A stretch of 55,172 nucleotides of DNA, taken from positions 1-55,172 of the forward strand of contig CAYRDC010000017.1 of NCBI GenBank assembly GCA_964422925.1, written 5' to 3'. Shown here one piece after another: positions 16,975-25,341 of this stretch. The translations under genes and the position numbers were made by a program. The notes below the pieces were generated by a model. That model worked only from the letters and a program-made list of their open reading frames with translations. It did no database searches and had not been told where the DNA came from. The DNA comes from CAYRDC01 sp964422925. Lineage in GTDB: Bacteria > Bacteroidota > Bacteroidia > Chitinophagales > S012-47. Position 1 is the stretch's first letter. Each line of letters opens with the position of its first letter.

Positions 16975-18366
16975 TCATTTATCCGAAGCCCGGATGGTTG
17001 TGGTTTCCTGGATCCAGCAATTCACCTTGTAGGTCGCACCCAATTGATAACCCCGGGCAAAAATCTCTTCAAATTTGGGCATATACTGGTGGTACTTTTT
17101 GATTTGTTTGTTGGCTTCGTCTGCCACCGAAGGATCAACCGTTTTTGCTTTGATCCACTTGTCCATAGCCGGCCAGATCACAACCTGGCTTTCCCACCCG
17201 GTGCCGGGCCCGCAAAGTTTGCCGGAACTGGCATACAAATTTCCAATCAGGAGATAGGGCTTGCCCCAATCAGGCCGGTATTTTAGCGCCTTATAGCAAT
17301 ATTCCCGCGCTTTGGGAAAATTCTTCACTTTGGCATAATAAATCAGGGCCGCTTTGTAGGCAAGGTCAGCCTTTTGCTCCGGATCTTCCAGGGTTTCAAT
17401 GGCTTTGTCGATATAGAAAATCCCTTTACCGGTTTTCCCGGCATCTACATAGCAGTCCGCCAGTTTGATGGCCACAGCCGGGCTTGAGGTGGCCTCAAAA
17501 AACCTGGCAAACATCTCAACAATCGTGTCGTTGCAATTGTTGCAACCCTTCAGCGTATTAAATGCCTTCTCCCAGAGTTCCTGGTTATCCGGGTTTTTGG
17601 TATAGGCCTCTGAATAAAATGGAACCAACGTGGTGCAGTTCAGCAAGCCGATTTCGGTCAGGTAAGCCACGATGCGGTCCATCGATTGGGTATAATATTG
17701 GCCGTAACGGCTGTTTTTATTCACTTCTACGATATTGGCGACTTCCGCATATTTGGCAAGCATATCTTCCCGGCTCAATTCTTTCCTCAAGTATAGCCTG
17801 GCGTTCAGCCGGATATAGGGCTCCAGCAGAAAATATTCGGCTTCGGTTCCGCTGGCCGCGATCGATTCATTGAGCAATTCCCGGATAGCGGGCACGTCTG
17901 TTGGCCGGTATTTCATCATATCATAGGCTTTGCGCCCCAGGTTGTACCCACGCCTGCCAAAACACTCTATACGTTTGTCATAAATCGAGAATAAAGTATC
18001 GATCAGGGCTTCCCGTACCGGGCCTTCAGGGGTTGTGTCTATGAATGCCTTGTACATTTTAATCCCGTTGCTGTACACGGCATCGTGAAACCCGGGCGCG
18101 TTCCGGTACACATAGCGCCAGTAAGGTATGGCCTCCTTGTAATCTTCGTGGGAATAGAATTCCATGTACAGGGAAAGATAATCCAGGGTTTTATTGGTGT
18201 CAGGACCCAGCGAATCGCATTGTCCGGGTATAAACATATTTCCGGCAGATTCCGGCACGATATCATTCCCTGTAGTAACCGCACCGGCTGCACAAGCCTG
18301 AAAAGTGAATATTCCGCTGGCCAGCAGGGTTATCCAGTATGTGTTTAATTTGTTCAGAGATTTCAT
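16975..18366 (-). CDS. Secreted/periplasmic tetratricopeptide-repeat protein
   Basis: The 463-residue protein has a signal peptide (residues 1-27, ending FTFQACAAGA; a possible lipoprotein Cys at 25). The mature part is helical, with TPR-like pairs: YMEFYSHEDYKEAIPYWRYV near 67-86, AVAIKLADCYVDAGKTGKGI, KADLAYKAALIYYAKVKNFP and ARGYCYKALKYRP-type units near 275-375. The C-terminal part contains a loop with LYASSGKLCGPGTGWESQVV and a final stretch with two cysteines. TPR proteins act as scaffolds; the gene sits between an outer-membrane protein gene and lptC, which suggests a role in envelope assembly. No enzymatic motif is visible. Confidence 0.8.
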   Translation of the reverse strand: MKSLNKLNTYWITLLASGIFTFQACAAGAVTTGNDIVPESAGNMFIPGQCDSLGPDTNKTLDYLSLYMEFYSHEDYKEAIPYWRYVYRNAPGFHDAVYSNGIKMYKAFIDTTPEGPVREALIDTLFSIYDKRIECFGRRGYNLGRKAYDMMKYRPTDVPAIRELLNESIAASGTEAEYFLLEPYIRLNARLYLRKELSREDMLAKYAEVANIVEVNKNSRYGQYYTQSMDRIVAYLTEIGLLNCTTLVPFYSEAYTKNPDNQELWEKAFNTLKGCNNCNDTIVEMFARFFEATSSPAVAIKLADCYVDAGKTGKGIFYIDKAIETLEDPEQKADLAYKAALIYYAKVKNFPKAREYCYKALKYRPDWGKPYLLIGNLYASSGKLCGPGTGWESQVVIWPAMDKWIKAKTVDPSVADEANKQIKKYHQYMPKFEEIFARGYQLGATYKVNCWIQETTTIRASDK

Positions 18367-18385
18367 CCTCAGGGTTTTTTATCGG

Positions 18386-19807
18386 TTACTTGAACTTGGT
18401 TTTAAAAATCCAAAAATTGTCGTTCAGGTTTAGCCCAAGGGTAAATTTGAAAAAATTCTCTTTGATCAGATTGTCCGAGATATTTCCCTGGTTTCCGAAT
18501 TCAAAAGCAAAATTCAAGCTTGAAGCCAGGGGGCTCCTGGGCAGTTTCTGCCTGACAGGTATCCCAAGCCCAAAGCTTATGCCAAATTCATTCAGGGGAT
18601 TATTGTTTATGATCAGGTTATTCTGTCCATAGTAAAATCCTGCCCGGTAAGTAATGGTCCGCAGGAAGCGGGTTTCTTCAAGCGTTAACGCGGGCCGGTA
18701 TGCCCCGCCAATGCTCCATCGCCAGCTGTTGTGTTGCGGGTAGGCAGCCAGAAGGCCCGGGGAATCGCCCCAGCGGGCAAATATGAAATCAGAGCCCACC
18801 AGCCAGTGATCTCCGTTTTGAATAGCCAACCCACCTGTTATTGAAGCCGGGACGGTGAGCGTTCCCCGGTTATTCAATGAGGTTCCCATCGAATCGATAT
18901 GGGTGTATTTGTCATTGGTGCGCACCAAAATCCGGTCTTTTAAAGTATCTGAAGAAACCCGGATCCGGGTGGTTGTGTTGCCTGCCGCGCCAACCCGCAG
19001 CATGACGCCCGGGCTGATCTGATGCTCATATTGCAAACCGGCATTCCAGGTAAGCCCTCCAACGGAAGTGATGGTTTCGACCCGGGTTCCGAATGAATTG
19101 GACTGTTCGGGGAAATAATTTATACGCGTATTGATCAGGGTCCCGAACAGGTATGCCCCGTTGATCCCGGCTGAAAAACCCTTCCACTTGCCGCCTGTAC
19201 CGAAATAAAATTTATATAAGCGGCCGCTTCCGGTAAAAATGTTGTTTTCCGGCCCTATCAGCGTGTCTTTTTCAATGCTGGTGGTGATGTTGTAATTTAC
19301 CACTGAATAGGGAACCAACCCGACACTCATTCCACCGAATTTGGGGATGGGAAACCCGAAAGCCAGGTAGCTTAGGGAGGCGTCTCCTGAAGGGTTTGTG
19401 GTTTGGGCATTGCGCGGGAACCGGAAATCAGCATACACCCCGGTTTGCAGCGATGAAGCTTTGAAAACGTAAAATAACGTATCGTGGCGAACCGAATCTA
19501 CGTATTTGCGGGTCACTTCCTTGCCCAGTGTTTCGTCAAAATAAGTCGTATCGCGCTTTACCTTTTCGTAGTAAGTGGTATAGATTTCCTTGTAAAAGTA
19601 GCCGTAGCTGGCCGGGTTGTTCGGGTTGATATTAAACAATGAACCGTAAGCTGCGGAAATTCCTCCCATGGAGCGGTTTATGGCGTAGAGCGGGGATTGC
19701 AGGCTGCCCAGGCCGAATCTCGTGTAGGGAGAATTGATTTGGGAAAATGAAGGGAAAGCAACCAGCAACAACATAGCAGTCCAAAAGCCCTTATGCTTTA
19801 ACGCCAT
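18386..19807 (-). CDS. Outer-membrane beta-barrel protein in the coaX-lptC cluster
   Basis: The ATG at 19805-19807 gives 473 residues with a signal peptide (MALKHKGFWTAMLLLVAFPSFSQ). The mature N-terminus INSPYTRFGLGSLQSPLYAI is followed by many amphipathic strands ending in aromatic residues, as in FadL/OmpP1-like barrels of Bacteroidota. A conserved-looking opening (NRSMGGISAAYGSLFNINPN) and NPASYGYF are characteristic of this family as I recall. The last strand ends in F-K (TFWIFKTKFK-like). The start overlaps the end of coaX by 17 bp. Earlier in-frame starts would extend 17 residues into coaX without a proper leader. The transported compound, if any, is unknown. Confidence 0.82.
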   Translation of the reverse strand: MALKHKGFWTAMLLLVAFPSFSQINSPYTRFGLGSLQSPLYAINRSMGGISAAYGSLFNINPNNPASYGYFYKEIYTTYYEKVKRDTTYFDETLGKEVTRKYVDSVRHDTLFYVFKASSLQTGVYADFRFPRNAQTTNPSGDASLSYLAFGFPIPKFGGMSVGLVPYSVVNYNITTSIEKDTLIGPENNIFTGSGRLYKFYFGTGGKWKGFSAGINGAYLFGTLINTRINYFPEQSNSFGTRVETITSVGGLTWNAGLQYEHQISPGVMLRVGAAGNTTTRIRVSSDTLKDRILVRTNDKYTHIDSMGTSLNNRGTLTVPASITGGLAIQNGDHWLVGSDFIFARWGDSPGLLAAYPQHNSWRWSIGGAYRPALTLEETRFLRTITYRAGFYYGQNNLIINNNPLNEFGISFGLGIPVRQKLPRSPLASSLNFAFEFGNQGNISDNLIKENFFKFTLGLNLNDNFWIFKTKFK

Positions 19808-20519
19808 TATATTCCAGGATTTTAACAAGGCCGAACTCCACCAAATCTGGGAAGGCAAATATCTTACTTTTCAATTGGCTTTCAAAAAAATCCGCATCGC
19901 CTCCGGTTAGAATTACCTTCAGCCCGGGATATTTATGCCTGTAAGCCTGAATAAACCCATCCACCTCAAAGACAGCGCCTTGCAAGGCTCCGCTGGCCAG
20001 GCAGTCACGGGTGCTGTTTCCGGTCAGGGATAGTTCCGCAGGCCTTGGGATTAACGGCAGGCGGGCCGTAAAAGTATGCATTGCCTTAAACCGCATATCC
20101 AAACCCGGGGATATACTGCCTCCCCGGTAAGTCCCCTCAGTGTCTATGAAATCGAGTGTTATACAAGTGCCCACGTCAATGACCAACACCGGACGGCCGG
20201 GGAATTGATAGCTGGCACCCACCACGGCTGCCACCCGGTCTGCGCCCAGGGTTTCGGGGGTGTTATAAGCCAGTCTAACCGGAAGCGGGGTAGCGTGAGT
20301 CAGCTCAGTCAATGCGCAGTGCTGATCCAAAAAAGCCGGCAAGCTTTCCGGAATGCTGCCGGTGGCCGCCATTATGGCATGAGAGATTTTATATTCGCTG
20401 AATAATGGTTTAAGGCGAGTGACAACTTCTCCCCGGATTTCTTCCCGCAAGATGAAATTGCCCCCCTGGTACAGGGCATATTTAACCCGCGTATTCCCGA
20501 TATCGAGAAGCAGCCACAT
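19791..20519 (-). CDS. coaX: Type III pantothenate kinase
   Basis: The 242-residue protein carries the CoaX motifs: the phosphate-binding DIGNTRVKYAL at the N-terminus (Asp6), PETLGADRVAAVVGA, VIDVGTCITLDFID (catalytic Asp) and GGSISPGLDMRFKAMHTFTA. It phosphorylates pantothenate, the first step of coenzyme A synthesis, and belongs to the ASKHA fold; it is not inhibited by CoA and needs a monovalent cation. The start at ATG 20517-20519 gives the usual MWLLLDIGNT beginning. It is the first gene of the minus-strand cluster and overlaps the outer-membrane protein gene by 17 bp. Confidence 0.94.
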   Translation of the reverse strand: MWLLLDIGNTRVKYALYQGGNFILREEIRGEVVTRLKPLFSEYKISHAIMAATGSIPESLPAFLDQHCALTELTHATPLPVRLAYNTPETLGADRVAAVVGASYQFPGRPVLVIDVGTCITLDFIDTEGTYRGGSISPGLDMRFKAMHTFTARLPLIPRPAELSLTGNSTRDCLASGALQGAVFEVDGFIQAYRHKYPGLKVILTGGDADFFESQLKSKIFAFPDLVEFGLVKILEYNGVKA

Positions 20520-20547
20520 AATTCGTGTTCCTCCTTGATTTGGATGG

Positions 20548-20871
20548 TCAGTTATCCGTCCAGCCGGCTTCGCTTTTCCAGTCGGTATAATAAATGATCA
20601 AATTTGCTTCCGATTTCCAATCAGTAAAGTAAATTTTCCAGTCTGCTTCGTTTTCCCAGTCAGTCCAGTACCAGATACCGCTTTCCGGTTCCGCCTCACT
20701 TTTCCAGTCGGTTACATACACAATCATGTCAGCTTCACTTTTCCAATCGGTTACATAAACGATTTTATCAGCTTCCGATTTCCAATCCGTTTCATAAACC
20801 ACCTGGGCCGACAGATTGGCGGACATGACCAACAGGAACAAAACCAAAAAAACAGGAAACAACTTTTTCAT
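20548..20871 (-). CDS. Secreted protein made of six 13-residue TDWKSEAD repeats
   Basis: The ATG at 20869-20871 gives 107 residues. Residues 1-23 are a signal peptide (MKKLFPVFLVLFLLVMSANL, cut after SAQ). The whole mature protein, residues 28-107, is six tandem copies of TDW-K/E-S/N-EA-x-x-I-x-Y-x, spaced 13 residues apart, with one copy expanded to 16 (EAEPESGIWYW). Each unit alternates a short hydrophobic beta strand (IVYV) with an acidic turn. It may belong to the DUF6150-type repeat proteins of Bacteroidota, recalled with low certainty. There is no known activity. The gene lies 28 bp upstream of coaX and 13 bp after the preceding lipoprotein gene, all minus strand. Confidence 0.8.
   Translation of the reverse strand: MKKLFPVFLVLFLLVMSANLSAQVVYETDWKSEADKIVYVTDWKSEADMIVYVTDWKSEAEPESGIWYWTDWENEADWKIYFTDWKSEANLIIYYTDWKSEAGWTDN
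20551..20790 (-). repeat. Six tandem ~39-bp coding repeats (TDWKSEAD units)
   Basis: The DNA repeats every 39 bp, with one unit of 48 bp. On the plus strand each copy starts with TTTTCCA/TTTCCAA followed by GTCGGT/ATCAGT-type sequence and ends in GCTTC. Copies differ at many third-codon positions, so the amino-acid pattern is better kept than the DNA. Confidence 0.9.
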
Positions 20872-20884
20872 GATCGACAAAATT

Positions 20885-21619
20885 TTATTCAGAAGGTATG
20901 GTATCGTTTACGGTTATATCCGAATAATGCAGAATGCCTTTGATTTGCATGGAAACGTCCAGGAAATAAAAGTCAACGGGCTTTCCGTCCAAAACATTGT
21001 TTGACAGTTCCCGCATCAGAATCTGTGCTTTTTGTAAAACTTCCGGGTTGGTTTCAGCCCCTTCGAGAGAAGTCATTTCAAACAAATAGGTATCGCCCTG
21101 TTTTTCGAGGTAAAGAGTAACATCGTCCTTGGGCGTGAAAGCGCCCAGTTTAAACAAATGGTCTTTCACGGCTTGTGCCTCATCAGGCTTGATATCGTTG
21201 GTATAAAACAAATCACCCTGGCCCATGGTAATGCGATGCATCGGCAGAGAACTTACGGTATTAAAGCGCTGGTCGCAGATATTCACGGTTATATTATTGC
21301 ATTCGAAAACATCCCTGCAAATTTCTGCCCCTATACCAACCAAAGTCCTTTTCGTGCTTTCGTCTTCACGGTAATCTTCAGCAATGATCATATTTAAAAC
21401 CAGGTTATTTGCGCTGTCGCGGAGCAGTTGTACAGATTTTGGCTTATCATTGAAATAGCCTAAATCCACCAGGTAATCAGCCAGCTGGTTGGCTTCCTGT
21501 TCGGTTACCGGTGATTTGTAATAGACTTCGTTTTCATCCCGGGTGACTTTTTTCCCATAATTGGTGCACCCTGCTGCCAGGATCAGCAACAATGGTACCA
21601 TGATTTTCAATGTTTTCAT
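20885..21619 (-). CDS. Lipoprotein of unknown function
   Basis: The ATG at 21617-21619 gives 244 residues with a lipoprotein signal peptide, MKTLKIMVPLLLILAAGC (lipid-bearing Cys18). The mature part has two similar halves: one with SPVTEQEANQLADYLVDLGYF and DYREDESTKRTLVG, the other with DIKPDEAQAVKDHLFKLGAF and LEKQGDTYLFEMTS. The internal duplication (EAx2LADxLxxLGxF twice, about 100 residues apart) is visible by eye. I recognise no named family. An upstream in-frame start would add 25 residues and spoil the leader. It lies 13 bp upstream of the repeat-protein gene, suggesting co-transcription. Confidence 0.78.
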   Translation of the reverse strand: MKTLKIMVPLLLILAAGCTNYGKKVTRDENEVYYKSPVTEQEANQLADYLVDLGYFNDKPKSVQLLRDSANNLVLNMIIAEDYREDESTKRTLVGIGAEICRDVFECNNITVNICDQRFNTVSSLPMHRITMGQGDLFYTNDIKPDEAQAVKDHLFKLGAFTPKDDVTLYLEKQGDTYLFEMTSLEGAETNPEVLQKAQILMRELSNNVLDGKPVDFYFLDVSMQIKGILHYSDITVNDTIPSE

Positions 21620-21629
21620 AAAGTTGGTT

Positions 21630-21965
21630 TTAGGGATGGAATTTCGTACCCTCACGCCCGAATTTAAGTAAATATCCCTTGACCGGTTTGCCACCCAGGA
21701 TATGTTGATGAAAGATTTCCTCCACTTTTTCTTTTGTCAGCTTCCCGTACCAGGTGCCTTCCGGGTAAATAACCATGGCAGGACCCAGTTTGCAGGCATC
21801 CAGGCAACCCGATTTATTCACCCGGATCTTTCCCTGCAGCCTGTGCATTTTAACCAGTTGTTTCAAGGTGAAAACCAATTCTTCGCCCTGCGTTTTGCCA
21901 CAGCACTGCCTGCCGTCATAGCGTTGGTTTATGCAAATAAATATATGTTTTTCGAAGCGACTCAT
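21630..21965 (-). CDS. Thioredoxin-like [2Fe-2S] ferredoxin
   Basis: The ATG at 21963-21965 gives 111 residues. The cysteines fit the thioredoxin-like [2Fe-2S] ferredoxin pattern: Cys11 and Cys21/Cys22 in CINQRYDGRQCCG, then Cys54 and Cys58 in SGCLDACKLGP. HIFICIN at the start and AMVIYPEGTWYGKLT after the second pair are the usual strands. Such small proteins carry electrons in the cytoplasm, or form the NuoE-like fold; the partner is unknown. It is divergent from the SDR gene with 42 bp between start codons, and 10 bp upstream of the lipoprotein gene. An unexplained 25-residue tail ends the protein. Confidence 0.85.
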   Translation of the reverse strand: MSRFEKHIFICINQRYDGRQCCGKTQGEELVFTLKQLVKMHRLQGKIRVNKSGCLDACKLGPAMVIYPEGTWYGKLTKEKVEEIFHQHILGGKPVKGYLLKFGREGTKFHP

Positions 21966-21993
21966 TTTCAATGACCGGTTAAAATTACTAAAA

Positions 21994-22006
21994 TAGCAGG
22001 CTGCTA
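21994..22006. promoter_or_regulatory. 13-bp palindrome between divergent genes
   Basis: TAGCAG and CTGCTA flank a single G in the 42-bp gap between the ferredoxin and SDR starts. A site here could act on both genes. It is short enough to occur by chance. Confidence 0.3.
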
Positions 22007-22007
22007 A

Positions 22008-22904
22008 ATGAAAAACGATACAATGGACAGGAACAAACTCATGCTGCCCGACAACACTTTACAAGGAAGGGTAATATTGATTACCGGAGGGGGAACCGGC
22101 CTGGGAAGGGCAATGGCCACTGCCTTTGCCCATCTCGGGGCAGGCATAATCATTGCCAGCCGGAAACAGGAAGTATTGGATAAGACCGCCCGGGAAATCC
22201 GCGATGAAACCGGGGCTGAGGTTTTGCCCGTGGTGTGCGATGTCAGGAATTATAAGCAGGTGGAACAGGCTATTGAAACCGGGGTTACGCATTTTGGCAG
22301 GATTGACGGACTGGTCAACAACGCGGCCGGTAATTTTATCAGCCCTACGGAAAGATTGTCTCACCATGCCTTTGATGTAGTGGTTGACATTGTATTGAAG
22401 GGGACCTACAACTGTTCGCTGGCCATGGGCAAATACTGGATAAAGGAAAAAATTCAGGGAACGGTTTTAAGCATAACCACCACCTATGCATGGACGGGCT
22501 CGGGCTATGTGGTTCCCAGTGCCTGCGGGAAAGCCGGGGTTCTGGCCCTTACGCGCAGCCTGGCCGTGGAATGGGCGAAATACGGCATTCGCTTCAATGC
22601 CATTGCCCCGGGGCCGTTTCCTACCGAAGGCGCCTGGTCACGGCTCTTTCCCAAAGAGCTGCAATCGCTCATCGATCCAAAACAGGAAATCCCCCTCAGG
22701 CGTTTTGGGGAACATACCGAACTGGCCAACCTGGCCTCTTACCTGATGTCTTCCTATTCAGCTTATATGACAGGCGAAGTGGTTACCATTGACGGGGGCG
22801 AATGGCTGCAGGGAGCCGGTGAATTCAATAACCTGGAAAAACTACCTGCCCATTACTGGGATATGCTGGAGGCGGCTTTGCGGGAAAAGCGCAGAAAAAA
22901 GTAA
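22008..22904 (+). CDS. Short-chain dehydrogenase, 2,4-dienoyl-CoA reductase-like
   Basis: The 298-residue SDR has the NADP(H)-binding ITGGGTGLGRAM near residue 25, NNAAGNF, and the active-site segment TTTYAWTGSGYVVPSACGKAGV, in which Tyr and Lys match the catalytic pair of mitochondrial DECR1 as I recall it. The C-terminal GGEWLQGAGEFNNLEKL is also DECR-like. It probably reduces 2,4-dienoyl-CoA to 3-enoyl-CoA in beta-oxidation of polyunsaturated fatty acids, in the cytoplasm. ATG codons at 22023 and 22041 are alternative starts; the later one begins MLPDNTLQGR, close to where homology starts. Its stop abuts the stop of the convergent histidine kinase with no base between. Confidence 0.87.
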   Translation: MKNDTMDRNKLMLPDNTLQGRVILITGGGTGLGRAMATAFAHLGAGIIIASRKQEVLDKTAREIRDETGAEVLPVVCDVRNYKQVEQAIETGVTHFGRIDGLVNNAAGNFISPTERLSHHAFDVVVDIVLKGTYNCSLAMGKYWIKEKIQGTVLSITTTYAWTGSGYVVPSACGKAGVLALTRSLAVEWAKYGIRFNAIAPGPFPTEGAWSRLFPKELQSLIDPKQEIPLRRFGEHTELANLASYLMSSYSAYMTGEVVTIDGGEWLQGAGEFNNLEKLPAHYWDMLEAALREKRRKK

Positions 22905-24500
22905 TTAATCTTTCAGGGTAAACCAAAATTTGGATCCCTTTCCCGGCTCCGATTCCACCCAGATTTTTCCTCCATGCTGCTCAACGATTTTCCGGCATAT
23001 GGCCAATCCAATACCCGTGCCCGGGTATTCCGATTGGGTGTGAAGCCTCTTGAAAACATCAAAAATCTTTTCATGATAAACCGGATCAATCCCGATACCA
23101 TTATCTTCTATACAAATTTCCAAGCCTTTATCCGTTTGTTTGAATGATATATTGATTTCCGGTTGCTGGCCCTGGGGCTGAAACTTAATGGCGTTTCGGA
23201 TGAGGTTCTGGAACAACTGGGTGAGTTGGGTGGGATTACCTTTTACAACAGGCGCTTCCTGATAAGTTACCACAGCCCCGGTATTGTCCAGTTCTGGTTG
23301 CAGATTTTCCATAATCTCAGCCAGAAGCTCTTCGAGGTCAACGTCCAGGCGGATTATATCGCTACGCTGTAAACGCGACAACATTAACAAATCCCTGATT
23401 AGCGATTGCATCCGCTTTACACCGGTTACTGCCTGCTGAATATATTCCCGGCCTTTTTCGTCCAGATTATCTTCATACCTTTTCTGCAACAGTTGTACAA
23501 AACTTCCTACCATGCGCAATGGTTCTTGCAAATCGTGGGAAGTAATGTGCGTGAAATCCTTAAGCTCTTTATTGCGGTGCTCCAGTTCTTTCTTGGAGGA
23601 GGCCAGGTCCATGCTCGTTTTCTTTAACTCCGTGATATCTGAAAGACGGGCCAGTACCAGGATGTCGTCATGAAATTCAATTTTTTTCATGAACAGATAC
23701 ACCCATTTGTCGTTTCCCTCACTGTCATGGTAAAACATTTCCCGTTTCAAAACCGCATTGCCTAAAATCACCTTTTTGTAAATATGCTGAATATCAATTG
23801 TTGGGAATATACTATTGAACGAGGTGCCCTCTTTTATTTCCATTTGTGGCGAATCGAGCATTTGCCTGGCCATATTGTTGCATTTCAGAATGGTAAGATG
23901 TTCCGGATCCAACAGGAATAGCGCGTCAGACGATTCGTTGAAAATACGTTCAAGTAATTCTTTGTTGAAAGCCAGCTTGTTCAGCAGGGACATCCGGGCA
24001 TTGGTGATCACGTATCCTATGGCAACCACTATTGTTATATAGAGGGTCACCAGGATCAACTCATCATATTGGTGCCCGGTCATTGTGAATATCAGGTTGA
24101 TTGCGCCTACCATCAACAATCCGAAAAGGATGATCATATTGGGATTGTCTATGATCAATGAGACTACAAACACACCAACCATGAGCCCCATAAGTGTACT
24201 TTGGGGAGAATAGGTTCTGTACCCCACCCAAAATCCCCAGCTTATGGCCAGGAATAGAAACAGAAAGGTAATGATTCGCAAATAAGAATGAACCCATTTG
24301 GAGTATCGGGCAATCAACGAAACGGACAAAAAAAGTAATCCGATACCAACACCTTCCATTCCAATTTGCGTATGGTCTGGCTGCTTCGCAAGAAAAATCA
24401 GGCTGGTTCCAAGGGCGATAAAGCAAATCCCTGCTGTAAGAGTAATTACCCGGTTAAATCCCTGGAAGTTGGTTTGGGTAAAATATTTACTATAATCCAT
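22905..24500 (-). CDS. Sensor histidine kinase with six-span membrane domain and PAS
   Basis: From the ATG at 24498-24500 it is 531 residues; an ATG at 24527 would add nine. About six membrane spans (to near residue 165) are followed by a PAS domain (about 185-290, LFLLDPEHLTILKCNNMARQ), a coiled linker, HisKA with phospho-acceptor His in ITSHDLQEPLRMVGSF, and HATPase with NLIRNAIKF, DNGIGIDP and GTGIGLAICRK. The HDLQEPLR H-box is typical of bacteriophytochrome-like kinases that work with Rcp1-type regulators. The ligand of the membrane domain is unknown. The REC-PAS gene lies just upstream and an Rcp1-like regulator beyond it, so the three form one signalling operon. Confidence 0.92.
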   Translation of the reverse strand: MDYSKYFTQTNFQGFNRVITLTAGICFIALGTSLIFLAKQPDHTQIGMEGVGIGLLFLSVSLIARYSKWVHSYLRIITFLFLFLAISWGFWVGYRTYSPQSTLMGLMVGVFVVSLIIDNPNMIILFGLLMVGAINLIFTMTGHQYDELILVTLYITIVVAIGYVITNARMSLLNKLAFNKELLERIFNESSDALFLLDPEHLTILKCNNMARQMLDSPQMEIKEGTSFNSIFPTIDIQHIYKKVILGNAVLKREMFYHDSEGNDKWVYLFMKKIEFHDDILVLARLSDITELKKTSMDLASSKKELEHRNKELKDFTHITSHDLQEPLRMVGSFVQLLQKRYEDNLDEKGREYIQQAVTGVKRMQSLIRDLLMLSRLQRSDIIRLDVDLEELLAEIMENLQPELDNTGAVVTYQEAPVVKGNPTQLTQLFQNLIRNAIKFQPQGQQPEINISFKQTDKGLEICIEDNGIGIDPVYHEKIFDVFKRLHTQSEYPGTGIGLAICRKIVEQHGGKIWVESEPGKGSKFWFTLKD

Positions 24501-24542
24501 TTGATTATTTCCCCAATTCCAATGCATGAAATAACAGTGAAT

Positions 24543-25322
24543 TTAGGCTTCGGGTTTTCTTTCAGAAATATCCTGAATAATTCCCAACACAGAAGTCCAG
24601 TTTTCTCCTGCTTTTTTCGGGCGAAGCCTTATATTGACCCATTGTGCGGTTCCTTTAGCCAAAGGCAGGTCCAGGCCAACTTCAAATCCTACTTTTATAG
24701 CCTGGTTAATATGATCTTTCAGCTGGTTGGCGGCCTTTTTGGAAAAATGCTCCAGGAAAACATTCAGTGTGGGCATGATTTTCCCTTTGATTTCTCCCAG
24801 CAGGCGATATGTTTCGTCAGACCAGTACATAAATTCCTTTCCGGGTTCATATTCCCAGCTCCCCAGCCGGGCCAGTGACTGGGCTTCTTCCAGCCTTCGT
24901 TTCATTACCGAGAGGTCATAGGCAATGGATTTGATCTTCCGGTTTTGGGCGTGTCTTTCCAGTGCATACACTATTGAGCGGGAGAGTAATTCGGTATTCA
25001 AATCATTTTTGAATAAGAAATCCTGGGCGCCCATTTTGGAAGCCCATTTCCCCACATCATCATCATCCAGCCCTGTCAGCACAATGATCAGTAAGTCCGG
25101 AAATTTATCGAGCAGGGTCATGCAGGTAACCAATCCCTGGCTGTCGGGCAGGAATAAATCAAGAAGCACCATTTCATAGGAGGTGGATTCAAGTGCTTTT
25201 ATAGCTTTATCGAGTGTATCTACATGGGTAATTTCACATTGGAGTTCAGTGGAATCGGACAAATATTCCTGGATCAGCAAAGCATCGCCCGGATTGTCTT
25301 CCACCAGTAACAGGTTGATCAT
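24543..25322 (-). CDS. Response regulator with REC and PAS domains, no output domain
   Basis: The 259-residue protein starts with a receiver domain (residues 1-125) with the acidic pair Glu8/Asp9, phosphorylated Asp55 in LLDLFLPDSQG, Thr83 and Lys105. A short coiled stretch leads to a PAS-fold domain (about 140-259) with LARLGSWEYEPGKEFMYWSD and VLGIIQDISERK, the latter the usual PAC ending. There is no kinase, DNA-binding or cyclase domain. It ends 15-42 bp before the histidine kinase gene and begins 19 bp after the single-domain regulator gene. It may act as an input or adaptor for the kinase by phosphotransfer or PAS-PAS contact. Confidence 0.88.
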   Translation of the reverse strand: MINLLLVEDNPGDALLIQEYLSDSTELQCEITHVDTLDKAIKALESTSYEMVLLDLFLPDSQGLVTCMTLLDKFPDLLIIVLTGLDDDDVGKWASKMGAQDFLFKNDLNTELLSRSIVYALERHAQNRKIKSIAYDLSVMKRRLEEAQSLARLGSWEYEPGKEFMYWSDETYRLLGEIKGKIMPTLNVFLEHFSKKAANQLKDHINQAIKVGFEVGLDLPLAKGTAQWVNIRLRPKKAGENWTSVLGIIQDISERKPEA

Positions 25323-25341
25323 AAAACGTTTCTTTTCACAT

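Noticed and set aside
22869..22940. Abutting stops of the SDR and kinase genes as a sign of truncation
   Set aside because: Both proteins end with normal family C-termini, so this is compact convergent packing.
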